The notes: generated by a model not told the origin, from the sequence alone. Positions 1 through 7,939 are shown, numbered from the stretch's first letter. The stretch: 22,181 bases of DNA from Thermoplasmata archaeon (GCA_021826835.1 JAKAYH010000002.1:1-22181); one strand, 5' to 3'. A program made the numbers and translations.

Positions 1-249
1 ACCTGAAGATAGAAAAACTGCGAATGTTGAAAATTCAGGCACAGCCCTCATATCTGATTCTTCTATCTGGGCATAACCGGCCACAGAACTTCCATCAAAG
101 ACAACACCTTCATTTAAAGCATCTTCAAAACGATTTTTGGGTACAGTGAGTGTTTTCACGGTACCTACAATATCCGTAAACTGAAGCTGCAGAAACTCCA
201 CATCAGCCTTCTTTAGCCTTTCCAACTCTACCTTTACCTGATCTTCCAT
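1..249 (-). CDS. glnA: Glutamine synthetase, N-terminal part (cut by window edge)
   Basis: The first 83 codons of a type I glutamine synthetase, which joins ammonia to glutamate using ATP in the cytoplasm. The visible part is the beta-grasp N-terminal domain: a FTDIVGTVK stretch at about residues 24-32, then FDGSSVAGY at about 53-61 and the EESDMRAVPE motif at about 64-73, all hallmarks of GlnA. The catalytic domain and its ATP and metal ligands lie beyond position 1. The ATG at 247-249 is the natural start: the protein begins a normal distance before the conserved motifs, and a TATA-like box lies about 24 nt upstream, suggesting a leaderless transcript. The gene is followed upstream by a 155-bp gap and the end of a transporter on the same strand, so it probably has its own promoter. 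Family assignment is firm; the subtype (I-alpha or I-beta) cannot be read from this part. Confidence 0.93.
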   Translation of the reverse strand, partial: MEDQVKVELERLKKADVEFLQLQFTDIVGTVKTLTVPKNRFEDALNEGVVFDGSSVAGYAQIEESDMRAVPEFSTFAVFLSSG

Positions 250-267
250 AAACTGGTATGATCATTC

Positions 268-277
268 CAATATATGC
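268..277 (-). promoter_or_regulatory. TATA-like box of glnA
   Basis: On the minus strand the sequence GCATATATTG is centred about 24 nt before the glnA ATG, the spacing expected if transcription starts at or next to the start codon. An 8-bp palindrome ATGATCAT lies at 258-265, between box and start; it may be chance. A second AT-rich box (TTTTTATAAT-like) lies near 315-325 and is an alternative. Confidence 0.5.
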
Positions 278-404
278 ACTTATCTAATGTCAACGACAAA
301 AAAACATATGAAATTATAAAAATTATGGACAGAATGTTACCATAGTCTAAGGGGCAATCCTTTACTATAAAAGTAAGCAGTGCATCTTGAGGCCATTATT
401 TTGA

Positions 405-1157
405 TCATATCAAATTCACAAGGAACCCTATGAGAAAGCCAGTGAACGAACCAAGATAAATGATTCTGGTCATTGAAGAGTCCTGATCTTTGAGCAGGTG
501 TTTAAGAATTGGAATGATAACATAAAACATTGCTCCAATGGCTAAACCATCAAACACAAGATCAAACGCATTTGAATTATAAAAGTAACCTATCCCTCCA
601 CCAAGAATAGTGGGAAATCCACCAATGAAAAGCAAACCAAGGATTGCTTTGCCGTTTTTTTTCTTTTCTCCAAGGAATGGAGATGCAATGGGAAAACCCT
701 CCGTAATATTCTGAAGAATGAAACCGACCAGAATAACCAGCGTTATGCCTACAAGACCAATGGAAATATTGTCAGCGCCAAAAACCATTCCTTCAGTTAA
801 GTTCTGAAAACCTATCCCCAAAGCAATAAAAAATGATAATCTTAATTTGGACGATTGTCTCTTTCCATTACCCTCAGCAATAAATATGACAAAAAATCCA
901 ACTGCAAGAGATACAAAAAACACTAAATCATAAAATGGAGATGATATGTAACCTCCATTAGAAGAATTACCATATAGGATAGTTGAAGCATCCGAAAATA
1001 CATCTGCAATGAGAAATATGAGGATTCCAATGGCAATGGAGCTTAAGACTCTAACCTTCTTTTCAGCAAGGTTTTTTGCCATTATGATTGGAAATGTAAA
1101 AAAGATTGAAAAGCCCATTATTGCAGATAAAATGAGTGTTATAAGCAGTTTATACAT
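405..1157 (-). CDS. ZIP-family-like divalent metal transporter
   Basis: A 250-residue membrane protein with about eight hydrophobic segments, fitting the ZIP (ZupT/Zip) family that moves zinc, iron or manganese into the cytoplasm. The diagnostic pair is QNLTEG (residues 118-123) and QNITEG (149-154), which align with the HNxPEG/HExPHE-type metal-binding motifs of the fourth and fifth transmembrane helices. In both copies the leading histidine is replaced by glutamine, while Asn and Glu are kept, so the metal site is altered and selectivity cannot be predicted. A charged loop (about residues 95-106, GNGKRQSSK) separates helices 3 and 4, as in ZIPs, though it lacks a His-rich stretch. The ATG at 1155-1157 is supported by a TATA-like box 25 nt upstream. 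An 18-bp perfect palindrome lies between them, so metal-dependent repression is likely. The gene appears monocistronic. Confidence 0.8.
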   Translation of the reverse strand: MYKLLITLILSAIMGFSIFFTFPIIMAKNLAEKKVRVLSSIAIGILIFLIADVFSDASTILYGNSSNGGYISSPFYDLVFFVSLAVGFFVIFIAEGNGKRQSSKLRLSFFIALGIGFQNLTEGMVFGADNISIGLVGITLVILVGFILQNITEGFPIASPFLGEKKKNGKAILGLLFIGGFPTILGGGIGYFYNSNAFDLVFDGLAIGAMFYVIIPILKHLLKDQDSSMTRIIYLGSFTGFLIGFLVNLI

Positions 1158-1175
1158 TGTAAGGAAATCCTTACA
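1158..1175. promoter_or_regulatory. Palindromic operator in the metal transporter promoter
   Basis: TGTAAGGAAATCCTTACA is a perfect inverted repeat with 8-bp arms and a 2-bp centre. It begins directly next to the transporter's start codon (1155-1157) and ends where the TATA-like box begins (1176/1177). A dimeric repressor bound here would cover the transcription start. By analogy with DtxR/MntR/IdeR-type regulators that control metal uptake in other archaea, a metalloregulator is the likely binder; which one is not shown by the sequence. Confidence 0.7.
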
Positions 1176-1176
1176 C

Positions 1177-1187
1177 TATATTTAAAC
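1177..1187 (-). promoter_or_regulatory. TATA-like box of the ZIP-like transporter
   Basis: On the minus strand GTTTAAATATA is centred at about 1182, 25 nt before the ATG at 1157. This is a good archaeal box A match and predicts a leaderless or nearly leaderless mRNA. Confidence 0.65.
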
Positions 1188-1364
1188 GTTATTTAGAGGT
1201 CTCATAGAGTTAGCCGAAGGTTTCAGTCTATAAAAAATGAGGGGATTTTTTGCATAAAATTAAAATTCTGAATAATGAACACCGGTTAACTAATCTATCT
1301 CAAATAACAAAAGCATAGGCCTAATAAAGGCATCATTCTTATTTCCAGAAGTTATATCATATCT

Positions 1365-2783
1365 ATGTTTACAGAGATGATAGATTCAACCAGACTGGAC
1401 ATTAATTATTTTTACAGAGAGGGAAACATCAACGCTCTAATGGAAAATGCAGGTGCGGCCATTGCAGAAACAATAACAGAATTATATGGAAATAAGCTGA
1501 ATATAACTATTGTATGTGGCAACGGTAATAATGGAGGAGACGGGATAGCCGCAGCCAGAATATTGCAATTGGAGAATAATGTCACACTTGTATTTACCGG
1601 TGCTTTAGATCATATTAAATCGTCATTCATCAAAAATTTGATTTCTCAATGGAAATTGAAGATATATGGTATTCAAGATCTGGATTCAGTTCTTTCAAAG
1701 GCTGATCTCATCGTTGACGCAATTTTTGGGACAGGTTTTCATGGAGAAATCAAAGAACCACTGGCATCTGCAATAATAAAAATTAACAATTCGAAAAAGC
1801 CCATACTATCTGTTGATGTGCCATCTGGAATCGGGTCATCAATTGCAGTTAAACCGACAAAAACGGTGACTTTCACATTTGTAAAAAACGCAATGGATTC
1901 TCAAAATAGTGGCGATATTATAACAAAGAATATTGGCATTGATGAAAAATTAGTATATGAATCTGGACCCGGCGACATTCTATTTTTTCCATTTGCTGAG
2001 AAGGATTCCCATAAAGGTATGAACGGAAAGCTGGCCATAGTTGCAGGTTGGAAATTTCATGGTTCTGCATTGATAGCAGCAATGGGAGCGCATTCCTGTT
2101 CTCCAGATCTCGTAAAGATATTTTCAAACAGTAGAAATTATTCAGTAATTGGTTCGCAAGTTCACACTACAATGCTTGAAAATTGCGAGGAAAACGAAAA
2201 TTTTATGGAAGAACTACTGAAATATGACTGCATCCTGATGGGACCCGGTATGGGAGAGAGTGATTACGAAATTTCCACTATGGAAAAAATCCTAGAGGCA
2301 GTAAATGTCCCGATTGTGCTGGATGCCTCAGCTATCAACATAATAGGGAAACAAGGTAAAGGATTAATGGGTAAAGAGATTGTTATAACACCTCACAAAG
2401 GTGAATTTAAAAAACTAACCGGAACAGATCCAACACTGGAAAATGCAAAAACAGCGGCAAGAAAGCTAGGAATAACAATATTTCTCAAGGGGCAAACGGA
2501 TATAATTACAGATGGGACAACCACCATATTCGGAAACGGGGGAAATGCAAGAATGACAATGGGAGGAACCGGGGACCTGCTGGCCGGATTACTTTCCGGG
2601 TTGATAAGCAGGAAAGTCTCAATCTTTAGAGCTTCGTCAATGGCATCCTTTATCAACAAAAGGGCAGCGGAAAGATGCATGAACCGACAAAAAGTATGGT
2701 TTGGCATAGATGATATGGTAAAAGAATTGCCTGAGGTCTTTATGGAGATGGAGAAGGTAAAATCTAAAATTAAAGAAATGTAA
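1365..2783 (+). CDS. nnr: Bifunctional NAD(P)HX epimerase / ADP-dependent NAD(P)HX dehydratase
   Basis: A 472-residue metabolite-repair enzyme with the NnrE-NnrD fusion order. The N-terminal YjeF/NnrE domain (about 1-200) epimerises damaged hydrated NAD(P)H; it shows the GNGNNGGDG loop at 52-60, DAIFGTGFHGE at 118-128 and SVDVPSG at 149-155. The C-terminal ribokinase-like NnrD domain (about 215-465) dehydrates NAD(P)HX using ADP; it shows LMGPGMGE at 291-298, ITPHKGEF at 341-348, FLKG at 373-376 and the NARMTMGGTGD phosphate/anion-hole motif ending at the catalytic Asp404. Length is close to that usual for the fused bacterial and archaeal form. The ATG at 1365 is preferred; a second ATG at 1377 would remove four residues. 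The upstream 207-bp gap separates it from the divergent metal transporter. It is followed 32 bp later by a gene on the same strand and may share a transcript. Confidence 0.92.
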   Translation: MFTEMIDSTRLDINYFYREGNINALMENAGAAIAETITELYGNKLNITIVCGNGNNGGDGIAAARILQLENNVTLVFTGALDHIKSSFIKNLISQWKLKIYGIQDLDSVLSKADLIVDAIFGTGFHGEIKEPLASAIIKINNSKKPILSVDVPSGIGSSIAVKPTKTVTFTFVKNAMDSQNSGDIITKNIGIDEKLVYESGPGDILFFPFAEKDSHKGMNGKLAIVAGWKFHGSALIAAMGAHSCSPDLVKIFSNSRNYSVIGSQVHTTMLENCEENENFMEELLKYDCILMGPGMGESDYEISTMEKILEAVNVPIVLDASAINIIGKQGKGLMGKEIVITPHKGEFKKLTGTDPTLENAKTAARKLGITIFLKGQTDIITDGTTTIFGNGGNARMTMGGTGDLLAGLLSGLISRKVSIFRASSMASFINKRAAERCMNRQKVWFGIDDMVKELPEVFMEMEKVKSKIKEM

Positions 2784-2815
2784 AGTGTTTTAAGCAGTTT
2801 GATATTTGAACATTA

Positions 2816-4417
2816 TTGGTAGAAAAAACAGTTCAGTCTGAACCAAATGAAAATAGATTAACAGAAGATGCAGAAGAAGACTATTTTAATGGATTCAGGG
2901 CGACGAGTTTAAGAAAGCCTAGCGATGCCGCCGTTATCTTTGGTGGTCAGGTCTATAGCTATTCAAAACTTCTCAGCTTTGTTGAATCATTTTCGTCTGG
3001 AATCAAAAAACTCTTCTCGATTAAGAAGGGTGATAAGGTTTTAATAACACTGCCACCAGGACTCCCCTATACCATAGCACTCCTTTCAATGTCAAGGATC
3101 GGAACAGTGGCAATACCACTGGAACCGTACCTTTCGGAGAAAAGCTTTCTAGAAGTTCTTTCCAGAGTAAGTCCATCTGGCGTCATTGCTCCTGAAGGCT
3201 TTCTAAATCATTATGGAAAAAATATATCTTCAGAAATTTTCAAGATAGGCGTTTCAAGCATCGAATTTTTAACACCGAGAAACAGAAAGGAATTTGGAAT
3301 AAGATCACCTGAGATAATGAATCAGAGAGCCAGAGGGGATTCAAATATTTTCGAGAGCCTTTGTTATGCTGAAATAACTGGGCAGGAAACCATAGATCCA
3401 ATAACAGATATATTTATTGAGAGAGTTGTAAACTTCAAGGACAAAAAGAGTGGCATTGCCAGATTTACATATTTTAACATCATGAACGCCATAAAAAACG
3501 AAGAGAATCTTTTCAAAAATAGTAACGGAAAGAAGAAATTTCTTATTGAATGTGAAACATATTCCACGCCAGCAATAGTGACAAGCATTTTATATCCTTT
3601 ATTGAACGGTAATTGCATAATTTTTGATTCGTTAGAGAGTCATAATGGAATTGCAAAGCTCGTAAAATGGTTTCAACCCGAGGTCATAATATTGGAGAAC
3701 TATGTTAAGGAGAACATTGTCAACCTTATGAAATATTCTAGAAAGTATAAACCGGAACATTTGGTTGTTATACAATCGCACAGGAACAATGCTATGATTT
3801 CTGAGATTTTCTCTAGACTCAAAACAAGGGTTACCAGAATAAAGTTTAATGAAAGGATAAGCACGCCCATATCAGCCTTGGAATCGGTTGATATAAGTTC
3901 ACAACCACTCTCAGATGGAGCGCTGTTTTATGGACTAACAGGCGAGCCAATCGGAGCAAATAGTGAAGCTAACCAGATTGCCATATCAGGAAAGCAGGTG
4001 TGTGGATTTTTACAAACTATGGAAGTAAATGAAGAAGTTCCTCAGGATCAGAATAGGCTTATGATTCATGGAAAGCTCAATTCGGATCGCATAGAATTTG
4101 AGGAAGAAATATTCGAATCAGATGGCTCAGAAATATACACAAATGATCTATCCACGGAGGTAGAATCTCAGTTAATATTGGAGGTCAAATTAAAAGGGGC
4201 AGTTCTAATTACAAACGAGAAAGGAATCGAAAGGTCCAACATACTCCTTATTGAAAATGGAACTTCCAAAATCGCCAAATCCGGTATTTCTGATATTCTA
4301 GAATTCTGGTTCCCCAGATTCATAAGGGAAAGTGAAATCCGTATTGTTGAATCTATTCCAAGAAGTATGTCAGGTACCCCCATATTAGAACTCATATGGA
4401 AGTTACTGAAAAATTAA
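2816..4417 (+). CDS. Degenerate adenylate-forming (acyl-CoA synthetase-like) protein
   Basis: A 533-residue protein whose N-terminal part (about 28-125) resembles the ANL superfamily of acyl-CoA synthetases: KKGDKVLITLPPGLPYTIAL (70-89) and RIGTVAIPLEPYLS (94-107) match the usual GD-V-i-l-pn and G-a-v-p-l-p segments. The catalytic signature is eroded. Where the Thr/Ser-Gly-rich ATP loop should be, the sequence reads KDKKSGIARFTYFN (208-221). A YGLTGEPIG stretch (372-380) recalls the YGxTE motif but has lost its glutamate spacing. The C-terminal SIPRSMSGTPIL (513-524) has Thr at 521 where the adenylation lysine of PRTxxGK would be. It is probably a pseudoenzyme or has a different activity. TTG at 2816 is the only plausible start, since the next in-frame Met is deep inside the first domain. 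It lies 32 bp after nnr and may be co-transcribed. No function is claimed. Confidence 0.7.
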   Translation: MVEKTVQSEPNENRLTEDAEEDYFNGFRATSLRKPSDAAVIFGGQVYSYSKLLSFVESFSSGIKKLFSIKKGDKVLITLPPGLPYTIALLSMSRIGTVAIPLEPYLSEKSFLEVLSRVSPSGVIAPEGFLNHYGKNISSEIFKIGVSSIEFLTPRNRKEFGIRSPEIMNQRARGDSNIFESLCYAEITGQETIDPITDIFIERVVNFKDKKSGIARFTYFNIMNAIKNEENLFKNSNGKKKFLIECETYSTPAIVTSILYPLLNGNCIIFDSLESHNGIAKLVKWFQPEVIILENYVKENIVNLMKYSRKYKPEHLVVIQSHRNNAMISEIFSRLKTRVTRIKFNERISTPISALESVDISSQPLSDGALFYGLTGEPIGANSEANQIAISGKQVCGFLQTMEVNEEVPQDQNRLMIHGKLNSDRIEFEEEIFESDGSEIYTNDLSTEVESQLILEVKLKGAVLITNEKGIERSNILLIENGTSKIAKSGISDILEFWFPRFIRESEIRIVESIPRSMSGTPILELIWKLLKN

Positions 4418-4486
4418 TGCAACATCCTTATAATTTCGGTCAAGGTTTAATTATCATCTTTTAATTAGAGATAAGGGAGATTATTT

Positions 4487-5644
4487 ATGGAAGGTTCTAG
4501 CGGACAAAACAATACATATGCAAAAGGATTGGAAGGAGTTATAGCTGCTGAAACAGAAATTGGATTTGTTGATGGTCAGGAAGGCAGGCTGGTTTATAGG
4601 GGCTATGATATTACAACGCTTTGCGATAATTCAAATTATGAGGAGGTATCATATCTTCTCAATTATGGAAAACTTCCAAACAGAAAGGAAATGAACGATT
4701 ATTTGGAAAAGATGAAAGCCAATTCAGAGATTCCGGAAAGCACATATGAAATTATTGAAAAATTCGGAAGGAAAACCCACCCTATGGTGACTCTCAGAAC
4801 AGTAATTTCTAATTTGGCCTCATATGATCCTCAAGAATCTGATAGTTCCATTGAAAATCAGAGGAGGATCGCAATATCAATAACAGCTAAAATGCCAGCA
4901 ATTGTAGGGGCAATTCATAGAACCATTCAAGGGAAGGACATCATTAAAACAAAGAGTGAACTATCATACGCAGGCAATTTTCTTTACTATGCACTTGGAA
5001 GAAATCCTGATTCCGTAGAGACAAAGATAATGGACACTGCCTTAATGCTTCATGCCGATCATGGAATGAACGCCTCCACATTTTCTTCTTTGGTTACGAT
5101 CTCCACACTTGCAGATATTTATTCTGCAACAACTTCAGCCATTTCCACTCTTAAGGGACCACTTCATGGCGGAGCCAATGAAAGGGCATTGAAAATGATT
5201 ATGGATATAGGTTCGCCCGATAGAGCAGGGCCATATCTTGAGGCCATGGTTGCCAGAAAAGAGAAAATAATGGGATTTGGGCACAGGGTATACAAGGTAT
5301 ATGATCCAAGGGCAAAAATACTAAAAAAATATGCAGCGTATATATCAGAAAAATCAGAGAAGAAGAACATTTTTGAAACAGCAAACAAGGTAGAGGAAAT
5401 CATGATAAACAAGCTCGGAGAAAAGGGAATCTTTCCCAATGTGGACTTCTATTCGGGAATGATATACTATTCTATGGGGCTTTCACCTGAGATATTCACG
5501 CCCATATTCGCTCTTGGAAGAATATCAGGCTGGACTGCAAGATCACTTGAATATCTTCAAAGTAACAAGCTTTTCAGACCAAAAGCTCTCTATGTTGGGG
5601 AAAAGGGACCAAAATCTTACATATCAATTCAGGAGAGGCAATAA
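4487..5644 (+). CDS. gltA: Citrate synthase
   Basis: A 385-residue citrate synthase, the enzyme that condenses acetyl-CoA and oxaloacetate at the entry of the citric acid cycle. All key residues are visible: His192 region in LHADHGMNAS (188-197), the substrate-binding and catalytic His227 in GPLHGGANE (224-232), His266 in GFGHRVYK (263-270), and the catalytic Asp320 in NVDFYSG (318-324). Length and motif spacing match the small archaeal/Gram-positive type, as in Thermoplasma acidophilum; a 2-methylcitrate synthase activity cannot be excluded by sequence alone. The ATG at 4487 is preceded by GGGAGA at about 4475-4480 and by AT-rich box-A candidates (4446-4454 and 4460-4467), so it likely has its own promoter despite lying only 69 bp after the preceding gene. 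The Nob1 gene starts 43 bp downstream. Confidence 0.96.
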   Translation: MEGSSGQNNTYAKGLEGVIAAETEIGFVDGQEGRLVYRGYDITTLCDNSNYEEVSYLLNYGKLPNRKEMNDYLEKMKANSEIPESTYEIIEKFGRKTHPMVTLRTVISNLASYDPQESDSSIENQRRIAISITAKMPAIVGAIHRTIQGKDIIKTKSELSYAGNFLYYALGRNPDSVETKIMDTALMLHADHGMNASTFSSLVTISTLADIYSATTSAISTLKGPLHGGANERALKMIMDIGSPDRAGPYLEAMVARKEKIMGFGHRVYKVYDPRAKILKKYAAYISEKSEKKNIFETANKVEEIMINKLGEKGIFPNVDFYSGMIYYSMGLSPEIFTPIFALGRISGWTARSLEYLQSNKLFRPKALYVGEKGPKSYISIQERQ

Positions 5645-5687
5645 ACTGGAAAACGAGAATAGACAAAAAGGATTAAATGGGAAAGAA

Positions 5688-6155
5688 ATGATAGTACCTG
5701 ACACCTCCGCAATACTTACAGGCTCGGTGAATCTTCTGGGAGAGAATATTATTGTTCCATCAATGGTGTTATGGGAAATAGCAAGGGGAAAACCCGCAAG
5801 GATCATAAAGGATCAGGAGGAAATGTTGAGGGTGGTTAATCCACAAAAAAACAGCGTCATGAGAATAAGAGAAGAGGCTGAAACCACAGGTGATCTCAAA
5901 TACCTCAGCGAAACTGACATTGAGGTGTTGGCAGTTGCACTTGAAAGTAATGGTAAAATAATAACCAATGACTACTCAATCCAAAACGTTGCAAAAAAAA
6001 TGGGCATTCCCTTTGAACCTTGTGGGATCGATCCAATAAAAAATGAAATTAAATGGTCTTTTAGATGCAAGGGTTGCAGAAAGGTTTATGAGGAAAACCT
6101 CAAGGAATGCAGAATTTGCGGGCATAAACTGGTTCGATACAGGAAGGTAGATTAA
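5688..6155 (+). CDS. nob1: Nob1-type rRNA endonuclease (PIN domain plus zinc ribbon)
   Basis: A 155-residue protein with a PIN nuclease domain (about 1-110) followed by a zinc ribbon (about 122-150), the architecture and size of archaeal Nob1, which cuts the 3' end of pre-16S rRNA during small-subunit maturation. The acidic metal-binding residues of PIN domains are present: Asp5 in VPDTSAIL, Glu30 in MVLWEIA, Asp77 in SETDIEVLA and Asp95 in ITNDYS. The ribbon has two CxxC knuckles, Cys127/Cys130 and Cys141/Cys144. The frame is open further upstream into the end of the citrate synthase gene, but that extension is in another frame over a real gene and adds no domain sequence, so the ATG at 5688, just before the first catalytic Asp, is chosen. 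The next gene begins one base after the stop, so the two are probably co-translated. Confidence 0.9.
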   Translation: MIVPDTSAILTGSVNLLGENIIVPSMVLWEIARGKPARIIKDQEEMLRVVNPQKNSVMRIREEAETTGDLKYLSETDIEVLAVALESNGKIITNDYSIQNVAKKMGIPFEPCGIDPIKNEIKWSFRCKGCRKVYEENLKECRICGHKLVRYRKVD

Positions 6156-6156
6156 C

Positions 6157-6783
6157 TTGACTGATCGATCGAAATGGAAGTTTTCAAAGATACAGGATAT
6201 TACCTGGAAGCTGAATGATTTGACTCCAATTTACCCGGGAGATCCGCCTCTAAGGATTGAACCGGTTATGAATCATATTAAACCATACATCAAAATAAGT
6301 AAAATCACCATGGGAAGTCACACCGGTACTCATATAGATGCTCCATACCACATGATTGAAAATGGATTCAAACTCGATGAGATTCCCATGTCAAATCTTG
6401 TTGGGCCAGTTAAGGTTGTCCAAATCCAAGGAAAAAATGTGGAGCCTGAAGATGTTCCCCACGAGGGTTATGAAAGAGTCTTGTTTAAAACGACAACAGA
6501 AAACTATACCGGAGCTTTTCGGGAAAACTTTTCTTTTATATCAAAGGAGGCTGCAAAGGTTATTTTGGATAGCGACATAAAACTAATCGGAATTGATTAT
6601 CTGTCCATTGATGAATATAATTTCATGGAGCCAGATGCACACTGGACACTTCTTGGCCAAGGAATAACAGTAATAGAAGCTCTTGACCTCAGAAAAGTTG
6701 AACCGGGGGAATATATGATGGTGGCACTTCCGTTGAATATATCTGCCGATGCTGCACCTTGTAGAGTTATTTTGCTCTCATAA
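6157..6783 (+). CDS. Cyclase / kynurenine formamidase-family metal hydrolase
   Basis: A 208-residue member of the cyclase family (Pfam Cyclase), metal-dependent hydrolases that include kynurenine formamidase and isatin hydrolase. Visible marks are the opening DLTPIYPGDPP (21-31), the metal-binding SHTGTHIDAPYHM (54-66) with His55, His59, Asp61 and His65, and the later AHWTLLGQGI segment with His162 followed by Glu174, which complete the usual active site. The ending ADAAPCRVILL matches the family's conserved GxDxAPxR-type end. The TTG at 6157 is needed because the first Met would remove the conserved DLT-YPGDP motif. It follows nob1 with a one-base gap, so they form one operon, although no functional link between them is evident. 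No other kynurenine-pathway gene is seen here, so the substrate is unknown. Confidence 0.88.
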   Translation: MTDRSKWKFSKIQDITWKLNDLTPIYPGDPPLRIEPVMNHIKPYIKISKITMGSHTGTHIDAPYHMIENGFKLDEIPMSNLVGPVKVVQIQGKNVEPEDVPHEGYERVLFKTTTENYTGAFRENFSFISKEAAKVILDSDIKLIGIDYLSIDEYNFMEPDAHWTLLGQGITVIEALDLRKVEPGEYMMVALPLNISADAAPCRVILLS

Positions 6784-6907
6784 TTATTAATAAGTTTAAT
6801 TGGAGAAAGATAATAATTAAACCGCATTCACTTTATTGCAGCAGAGGAACGTTTGGCAAAAACTTAAGAAAAGAATCATTATTCCTAATCTAAAGGTGCA
6901 CAACTTA

Positions 6908-7249
6908 ATGGAAAAAAATCAATCAGAAAGAGGGGAAATTCGCATAGTGAAAGGAGATACAACAATAGCAAAGATAGGTAGTTCCCCAATCATTATTGGA
7001 AGGGAGCAGCTTGAACCAATAATGACTGAAAAGCTTAAGGCGGCTTCCATATCGCGGGAACACATAAGAATCACACCAAGAGATGGTCGCCTATACATAG
7101 AAGATTTTAAACCAAGCAAAAACGGCACTTGGTTAATTAGGGACGGTCAGGCAATAGAAATAACAGGGAAAAAAGAGGAGACAGAGCTTCTTTTGTCTGA
7201 TGAAATAATACTAGCCAAAGCAGTTACATTGAAATTGAGGACGGATTAA
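6908..7249 (+). CDS. FHA-domain protein (phosphothreonine-binding)
   Basis: A small protein of 113 residues consisting almost entirely of one forkhead-associated domain, which binds phosphothreonine peptides. The conserved residues are all present: Gly31-Arg32 in IIIGRE, Ser49 and His52 in ISREHI, and Asn72-Gly73-Thr74 in SKNGTWL. The first nine or so residues are a charged leader. The ATG at 6908 is preferred because GGTG, complementary to the 16S rRNA tail, sits ten bases before it (6894-6897). A TTG at 6836 would give 24 extra, basic residues and has no ribosome binding site, but an AT-rich element near 6809-6821 keeps it possible. The gene lies between the cyclase and a membrane protein; partnership with the membrane protein is only suggested by position. 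Confidence 0.85.
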   Translation: MEKNQSERGEIRIVKGDTTIAKIGSSPIIIGREQLEPIMTEKLKAASISREHIRITPRDGRLYIEDFKPSKNGTWLIRDGQAIEITGKKEETELLLSDEIILAKAVTLKLRTD

Positions 7250-7262
7250 TTCTTCCAAACAA

Positions 7263-7275
7263 TTTAATAATATAT
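7263..7275 (+). promoter_or_regulatory. TATA-like box of the multi-pass membrane protein
   Basis: TTTAATAATATAT is centred about 24 nt before the ATG at 7292, giving a leaderless transcript independent of the FHA gene. Confidence 0.55.
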
Positions 7276-7291
7276 CTCAAATAAACTTAGG

Positions 7292-7927
7292 ATGAGTACA
7301 TCCGCTTCTGGTTCTGGAATTCTCGGAGCATTATTGAAGCTTCTCGATTTTCAGCACAGCTTTCTTGGTTACTCAAGGAGCACGGTGCTCATCATACTGC
7401 TTCTAATTGGCATTGCCCTTGTCTATAGGGGTAGCGAGAGCTGGATGCTCATATTTGGAGCACTAGGAGCTTATATCGGTTTCATCATTGCGCTCTATGT
7501 AGCCTCCCTTTTCAGTATTACCAACTCCCCGGTTTATCTTATCCTTGCTATTGGAGCGGTAATGGGAGCAATTCTCATGCTGTTCTTTGTCAGGATTTTG
7601 ATCTCTGCTTCTCTGGCATTCGCAGGTTTCATAGCTCTTTACATTATTTTGGGAATAAACCTAATTCTGGCAGGTCTATTGGCGATTGCAATATTTGGCA
7701 TCGCTTATTTCTTTAACAAAAGGCTCATTATCTATATTGCAGCAATACTTGGGGCAATCGCCATCTGGTTTGCATTATACAATCTTGGTTTATCTTCCGT
7801 AATTGCCCAGCTACTGGCGATACTTGCCTTTATATCTGGAATCTATGTTCAACTAAGGGAAAAAGACAAAGGTTCTAATAATTACTACTACAGGGATCCA
7901 CCTTATCCACCATATTATTGGGAATGA
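7292..7927 (+). CDS. Multi-pass membrane protein with Tyr/Pro-rich tail
   Basis: A 211-residue protein with about seven hydrophobic segments (roughly 31-46, 51-73, 80-100, 104-121, 122-141, 145-164 and 167-186), many rich in Gly and Ala, resembling the loosely defined TMEM198/DUF4203-type membrane proteins; I do not recognise a specific function. The N-terminus starts with a Ser/Gly-rich stretch, and the C-terminus is a short charged linker (188-195) followed by a Tyr- and Pro-rich tail at about 196-211 containing seven tyrosines. Such a tail could serve as a protein-interaction or modification site, but that is speculation. The start ATG at 7292 is supported by a TATA-like box at leaderless spacing. 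Its stop lies only 12 bp from the stop of the converging EtfBA gene, so terminators must overlap the opposite gene. The FHA gene is its upstream neighbour. Confidence 0.75.
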   Translation: MSTSASGSGILGALLKLLDFQHSFLGYSRSTVLIILLLIGIALVYRGSESWMLIFGALGAYIGFIIALYVASLFSITNSPVYLILAIGAVMGAILMLFFVRILISASLAFAGFIALYIILGINLILAGLLAIAIFGIAYFFNKRLIIYIAAILGAIAIWFALYNLGLSSVIAQLLAILAFISGIYVQLREKDKGSNNYYYRDPPYPPYYWE

Positions 7928-7939
7928 AGGGGATTTTTA

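Noticed and set aside
1316..1323. Palindrome TAGGCCTA before nnr
   Set aside because: Only eight bases, with no second copy and no clear relation to a promoter; likely chance.
5514..5687. N-terminal extension of Nob1 into the citrate synthase gene
   Set aside because: The extension overlaps the end of citrate synthase in another frame and adds nothing like the PIN domain; the ATG at 5688 directly precedes the first catalytic Asp.
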